From positions 68,910 through 132,909 of the forward strand of contig CAOJUB010000002.1 of the NCBI GenBank assembly GCA_948443805.1: 64,000 nt of DNA, given 5' to 3'. Position 1 is the stretch's first letter; each line of letters begins with the position of its first letter. The notes beneath the pieces are model-generated. The model was not told where the DNA came from and ran no database searches. It worked only from the letters and a program-made list of their open reading frames with translations. Positions 60,246 to 64,000 of this stretch are shown one piece after another. Source of the stretch: an uncultured Clostridia bacterium. Its GTDB lineage: Bacteria > Bacillota > Clostridia > Oscillospirales > UBA644. Made by a program: the position numbers and the translations under genes.

Positions 60246-60938
60246 ATGTTCGATTCCTCCCGTACCGAGCAGATACTCGGAAAAGAAGCCGTTCAAAAAC
60301 TCAAGACAAAAAAAATCATTCTTTTCGGCCTCGGCGGCGTTGGCGGCCAGGCGGCGGAAGCGCTTTGCCGGTCCGGCATCGGCAGCATGACGCTGGTTGA
60401 CGGAGACGTGGTATCGGAAAGTAATTTAAACCGCCAAATCGCGGCGCTTCATTCCACCCTCGGGAAGAAAAAAGCAGACGTCCTCAAAGACCGGTTCCAC
60501 GATATCAATCCCGATGCGGAATTTGTTTCGCTGCCCCTGTTTTACGATGAAAAAACAGCCGATCTTGATCTTTCGGCTTTCGACTATGTCATCGACGCGA
60601 TCGATACCGTATCCTCGAAACTCCTGCTGATAGAAAAGGCAAAAAAAGCCGGCGTTCCGATAATCTCCTGCATGGGAGCCGGCAACAAAAGAAACCCGGC
60701 GCTGTTCCGCGTAATGGATATCTATCAGACCACCGTCTGCCCGCTGGCAAGAGTGATGCGCCGGGAATTGCGGGCACGGGGAATTGATACGCTGAAGGTT
60801 GTCTTTTCCGAAGAAGAACCAAGCAAGATTCCGGGCGGAAGGAATGAAAAAGGAAAAGCCACGCCGGGAAGTCTGCCTTATGTGCCGCCGGCGGCAGGCC
60901 TTGTTTTAGCAGCGGCGGTAATCGAAGACCTGCTATGA
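60246..60938 (+). CDS. tcdA: tRNA threonylcarbamoyladenosine dehydratase TcdA-like (ThiF/E1 family)
   Basis: 230 residues. It begins RTEQILGKEAVQKLKTKKII, with the nucleotide loop LFGLGGVGGQAAEALCRSG, the adenylation residues in DVVSESNLNRQIAALHSTLG, and SCMGAGNKRNP and CPLARVMRRELRARG. These match YgdL/TcdA, which cyclises t6A to ct6A at tRNA position 37 using ATP. Other ThiF-family roles (thiamine, molybdopterin) are less likely because the CxxC zinc pairs are missing and the SCMGAGNKxNP block is TcdA-like. GGAC precedes the ATG. Confidence 0.9.
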   Translation: MFDSSRTEQILGKEAVQKLKTKKIILFGLGGVGGQAAEALCRSGIGSMTLVDGDVVSESNLNRQIAALHSTLGKKKADVLKDRFHDINPDAEFVSLPLFYDEKTADLDLSAFDYVIDAIDTVSSKLLLIEKAKKAGVPIISCMGAGNKRNPALFRVMDIYQTTVCPLARVMRRELRARGIDTLKVVFSEEEPSKIPGGRNEKGKATPGSLPYVPPAAGLVLAAAVIEDLL

Positions 60939-61038
60939 TAAAAACCGGAAAAAGCGGGAACAATAAAACTATTCCGACCGACCCAAAAAGGCCGGCTTCC
61001 ATTATAAATTATGAAAAAGACCACGAAGGAGACATATC

Positions 61039-63933
61039 ATGCAATTGACAGAAGGAACCAAACTTTGCGGATTTACCGTAAAAAGAGCCAGAAAAGTGGA
61101 AGAACTCAACGCCGATTTTTATGAAATGACGCACGACAAGACCGGCAGCGAACTTTGCTGGGTTGACAACAAGGAAGAAAACAAACTCTTTTCGGTAACC
61201 TTTAAAACCCTGCCGGAAAACGACACCGGCGTTTTTCATATTCTGGAACATTCGGGTTTTTGCGGCTCTGAAAAATATCCGGGAAAAGAAACCGTTGTCG
61301 ATTTTCAGAAAAGTTCGATGAACACCTTTCTGAACGCCATGACCTACCCGGATAAAACCGTTTATCCGGTATCCAGCCGCAACGCCCACGATTTTCTGAA
61401 CCTGACCGCCGTTTATCTTGACGCCGTTTTTGCACCCCGGCTGACTGAAGACCCGAACGTCTTTTATCAGGAAGGAATTCATACCGAAGAAGAAAACGGC
61501 ATTTCTTCTTATAAAGGCGTTGTTTTTAATGAAATGAAAGGCGCGATGTCGGATATCGATTCCCGCATCGAACAGGGAATCAGTCAGCTTCTGTTCCCCG
61601 ATACCTGTTACCGGTTCAATTCCGGCGGCGACCCTGCGGCAATCCCCGACCTGACTTATGAAGCCTATAAAAAAACCTATGAAACATTTTATACTCCGCA
61701 AAACGCACGGTTTTTCCTGGACGGAGACGTTCCGCTTCAGGAAACGCTGACCATGATTGATTCCTATCTGCAGCAATATGACGGCGGAGAAGAAAACCGC
61801 CAATCCGCCGAATTTTTGGAACTTCCCCTGCAAAAACCGGTTACTCAAGAAGGAATACTGACCTACGAGATTCCGGAAAACGAAGACGAAACGAAAAAAG
61901 CGGCGTTCGTTTTCGGGAAAATTATCGGCACATGGCAAGAACGAGAAAAAATACTCGCGGCAAAAATTCTCTGCGATATGCTGGCGGATACCAACGAATC
62001 CCCCCTCAAACGGGCCATTTTGTCCTCGGGTCTGGCCGAAGATATGGAAATGACGGTGGCAAGCGGCGTTGCGCAGCCGTATCTGCTGATTATTGCCCGG
62101 AATATCAAAGACGGCGACAGTCAAAAAATCAGAGAGCTTATCACCCGAACCGCCGAAGAACTGACCGAAAAAGGATTCGGGAAAGAAATTGCAGAAGCCT
62201 CGATCAACCGGTTTGCCTTCCGGGTCAAGCAAACGCCGGAACCGCAGGGACTGTACCGATCGGTTGCCGCACAAAACAGCTGGCTGTACGGCGGTGATCC
62301 GCTGCAATATTTACTTTACGATGAAGCAATTAAAACATTGCGGGAAATGGCGGCTGACAAAGGTTTTGAAAGATTGCTCAAAGAACTGCTTCTGGAACCA
62401 GACGGCGTTTCCCTTCTGCACATGCTGCCTTCCAAAACTCTGGGCAAAGAAGAACGCGCCGCAGAAGCCGCGCGCCTGAAACAAGAAACCAAAAAGCGAT
62501 CCGCAAAGCAACGGGAAGAATTGCAGGAACAAAACAAAAAACTGACCGCCTGGCAGCAAACGCCCGATTCACCGGAAGCATCGGCAACCATTCCCATGCT
62601 CTCGCTGGAGGAAGTCAGTCCAGACTGCTCTCTGACAAAAACCATTGTCAAATCGGAAAACGGCGTTACGGTTCTGAGCCATCCGGTAGCAACGCACGGA
62701 ATCGTTTATCTGACAATGTATTTCTCGTTAACCAACTATTCCCTGCCGGAATTAACCCAACTGACCCTGCTTTCCGAATTTTTCGGAGAACTTCCCACTG
62801 CAAGCTATTCGGCGGCAGAATTGCAGAAACAAATCAAATCGACCATCGGCAGCCTTTCTTTCCGGTTGGGAAGCGCCGCAAAAAACAAGCAAACCGAAAC
62901 CTGCAAACCGTATTTTCAGGTGCGGGCAGGCTTGCTGAAAGAAAAACTTGCCGAAGCAAAAACCCTGCTGTACGAAATTCTTACGCAAACAAAATTTGAC
63001 GATTCCGACAAGATTCGGGAAATCGTATTACAGGTTGACGATGCGTCCCGTCAGGCAGCGATCGGAAATGGTCACGCGCTGGCTGTTTCGGCCGTCCGCG
63101 CCCATTACACGGCAAACGCCGCCGTTCATGAAGCAACTGAAGGGTATACCTTCCTGAAATTCCAGCACGATCTGGCAAAGAACTTTGAAACCATGGCGGA
63201 AGATTTTCTCTCTCTTCTCCGCCGGGCAACAAAAGAATTTTTCTGCCGCGCGCATCTGACTGTCAGCGTCACCGGTCCGGAAGAAACAGAGATATCAGAC
63301 CTTGTATCGGCATTTCCTCAGGGAGAACCAGCGCCGGAAAACGCCCGGTATCAAACCGGTCTTCCGGAAAGAATGGGAATCCGGATCCCGGCACAGACAG
63401 CCTTCGCCGTAAAAGGATATCATTTATCGCGATGCCAGACTGACGTTTCGGGCAGCCTGCGGGTCGCCGCCAATATTCTGACACTCGGTTTTCTCTGGAA
63501 TCAAATCCGTGTGCAGGGAGGCGCCTACGGCGCTGGTTTCCCGGTCAGCCGCGATGGAAGCGTTCTCTGCTATTCCTACCGTGACCCCTCCCCGGAAAAA
63601 TCACTGAAGATCTATGACCAGACCGCGGAGTTTATCCGGGAAATCTGCCAAAGCGACGAAAATCTGGATAAATTTATTATTTCCGCCGTAGCGGCAACCG
63701 AACCGCTGATCAGTCCGGAAGAAGAAGGATTGGTTGCGGATGAACGCTGGCTTTCCGGCGTTACCGAAGAAGATATGAAAACCCTGCGTCAGCAAATTCT
63801 CTCGGCTGACCGCGAACAGCTGAACGCCTGGTGCAAAGCCCTTGAAACAATGGCGCAAAACGGCGCGGTATGCGTTGTCGGCCACCAAGATGCGCTAAAC
63901 CGCTGCGAAAATCTGGAAATTTTTGAATTATAG
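61039..63933 (+). CDS. M16C family metallopeptidase (presequence-protease-like)
   Basis: 964 residues, the full two-half M16C length. The inverted zinc motif HxxEH is His67-Ile-Leu-Glu70-His71 in GVFHILEHSGFCGS, and the distal ligand Glu is in GVVFNEMKGAMSD. VDFQKSSMNTFLNAMTYPDKTVYP is the classic PreP-like block. A coiled-coil segment (~475-515, KKRSAKQREELQEQNKK) links the halves, and GGAYGAGF is near the C-terminus. It degrades peptides in a closed chamber, in the cytoplasm because no signal peptide is present. GGAG precedes the ATG. Confidence 0.95.
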   Translation: MQLTEGTKLCGFTVKRARKVEELNADFYEMTHDKTGSELCWVDNKEENKLFSVTFKTLPENDTGVFHILEHSGFCGSEKYPGKETVVDFQKSSMNTFLNAMTYPDKTVYPVSSRNAHDFLNLTAVYLDAVFAPRLTEDPNVFYQEGIHTEEENGISSYKGVVFNEMKGAMSDIDSRIEQGISQLLFPDTCYRFNSGGDPAAIPDLTYEAYKKTYETFYTPQNARFFLDGDVPLQETLTMIDSYLQQYDGGEENRQSAEFLELPLQKPVTQEGILTYEIPENEDETKKAAFVFGKIIGTWQEREKILAAKILCDMLADTNESPLKRAILSSGLAEDMEMTVASGVAQPYLLIIARNIKDGDSQKIRELITRTAEELTEKGFGKEIAEASINRFAFRVKQTPEPQGLYRSVAAQNSWLYGGDPLQYLLYDEAIKTLREMAADKGFERLLKELLLEPDGVSLLHMLPSKTLGKEERAAEAARLKQETKKRSAKQREELQEQNKKLTAWQQTPDSPEASATIPMLSLEEVSPDCSLTKTIVKSENGVTVLSHPVATHGIVYLTMYFSLTNYSLPELTQLTLLSEFFGELPTASYSAAELQKQIKSTIGSLSFRLGSAAKNKQTETCKPYFQVRAGLLKEKLAEAKTLLYEILTQTKFDDSDKIREIVLQVDDASRQAAIGNGHALAVSAVRAHYTANAAVHEATEGYTFLKFQHDLAKNFETMAEDFLSLLRRATKEFFCRAHLTVSVTGPEETEISDLVSAFPQGEPAPENARYQTGLPERMGIRIPAQTAFAVKGYHLSRCQTDVSGSLRVAANILTLGFLWNQIRVQGGAYGAGFPVSRDGSVLCYSYRDPSPEKSLKIYDQTAEFIREICQSDENLDKFIISAVAATEPLISPEEEGLVADERWLSGVTEEDMKTLRQQILSADREQLNAWCKALETMAQNGAVCVVGHQDALNRCENLEIFEL

Positions 63934-63943
63934 TCGAAAATCA

Positions 63944-63983
63944 AAAAAAGTTCCCGCTGTTACAATCAGCGGGAACTTTTTTT
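63944..63983 (+). terminator. Terminator after the M16C peptidase gene
   Basis: A long stem AAAAAGTTCCCGCTG / CAGCGGGAACTTTTT with a six-base loop and a T run, about 10 bases after the stop. Confidence 0.95.
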
Positions 63984-64000
63984 AAATATCGTTTCGAAGC

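Overview
The window looks like a chromosomal segment of a low-to-mid GC Firmicute, most likely an uncultured anaerobic member of the Clostridia. The evidence is SpoVG, a KtrAB/Trk potassium system, the ThiT thiamine transporter behind a TPP riboswitch, a tryptophan T-box leader, an ANTAR regulator beside glutamine synthetase, and the Firmicutes-type clusters rplS-lepB-rbgA-rnhB-yraN and topA-dprA-trmFO. I saw no rRNA, tRNA, CRISPR array, prophage or insertion sequence. Assignments come from reading motifs and gene order, not from database searches.

Layout. 1-3.2 kb (+): a BcrAB-like two-component/ABC locus (response regulator cut by the window edge, ATPase, permease, sensor kinase). 3.2-9.1 kb (-): a DNA glycosylase, an AT-rich acetyltransferase, an HD-GYP response regulator, a RadC-like protein, and a polar amino-acid ABC importer. 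9.2-15.2 kb (+): TPP riboswitch-thiT, a Gfo/Idh/MocA oxidoreductase, glutamine synthetase plus ANTAR protein behind a structured leader, and pyrG. 15.3-25.2 kb (-): serine hydrolase, small Cys-rich protein, nucleoside phosphorylase, tryptophan ABC importer behind a Trp T-box, M14 peptidoglycan peptidase, metA, murC. spoVG is divergent at 25.3 kb (+). 25.6-29.5 kb (-): GH2 glycosidase, CAP-dockerin protein, dCMP deaminase, membrane protein.

29.6-40.2 kb (-) is a long collinear run: trkH/ktrB, ktrA, a SpoU-type RNA methylase, dprA, topA, trmFO, plsX, an acyl-carrier-like protein, rnc and an Elp3-like radical SAM protein. 40.5-44.5 kb holds a LysM-CAP protein (+), then a lipoprotein, a HAD phosphatase and a Na/Pi cotransporter (-). 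44.9-58.7 kb (+): pyk, rplS, lepB, an accessory insert (Ham1-like protein and two acetyltransferases), rbgA, rnhB, yraN, M19 dipeptidase, metallophosphoesterase, tig, clpP, clpX, proS. 58.8-59.9 kb (-) is a WG-repeat lipoprotein, and 60.2-63.9 kb (+) carries tcdA and an M16C metallopeptidase.

Most notable observations. (1) A family of intergenic elements at about 4.5, 16.6 and 60.1 kb shares a 20-bp AAGAAC...GTTCTT palindrome placed just after a -10 box; the 16.6 and 60.1 kb copies share further ordered sequence blocks, and the 4.5 and 16.6 kb copies share a fold. (2) The acyl carrier protein in the plsX-acpP-rnc position lacks the phosphopantetheine-attachment serine. (3) Topoisomerase I (N-terminus) and trigger factor (C-terminus) both carry histone-H1-like Lys/Ala tails. 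(4) There is a Trp-specific T-box, a nitrogen-type attenuator, and a possible attenuator on the potassium operon. (5) Accessory AT-rich genes interrupt a conserved housekeeping cluster.
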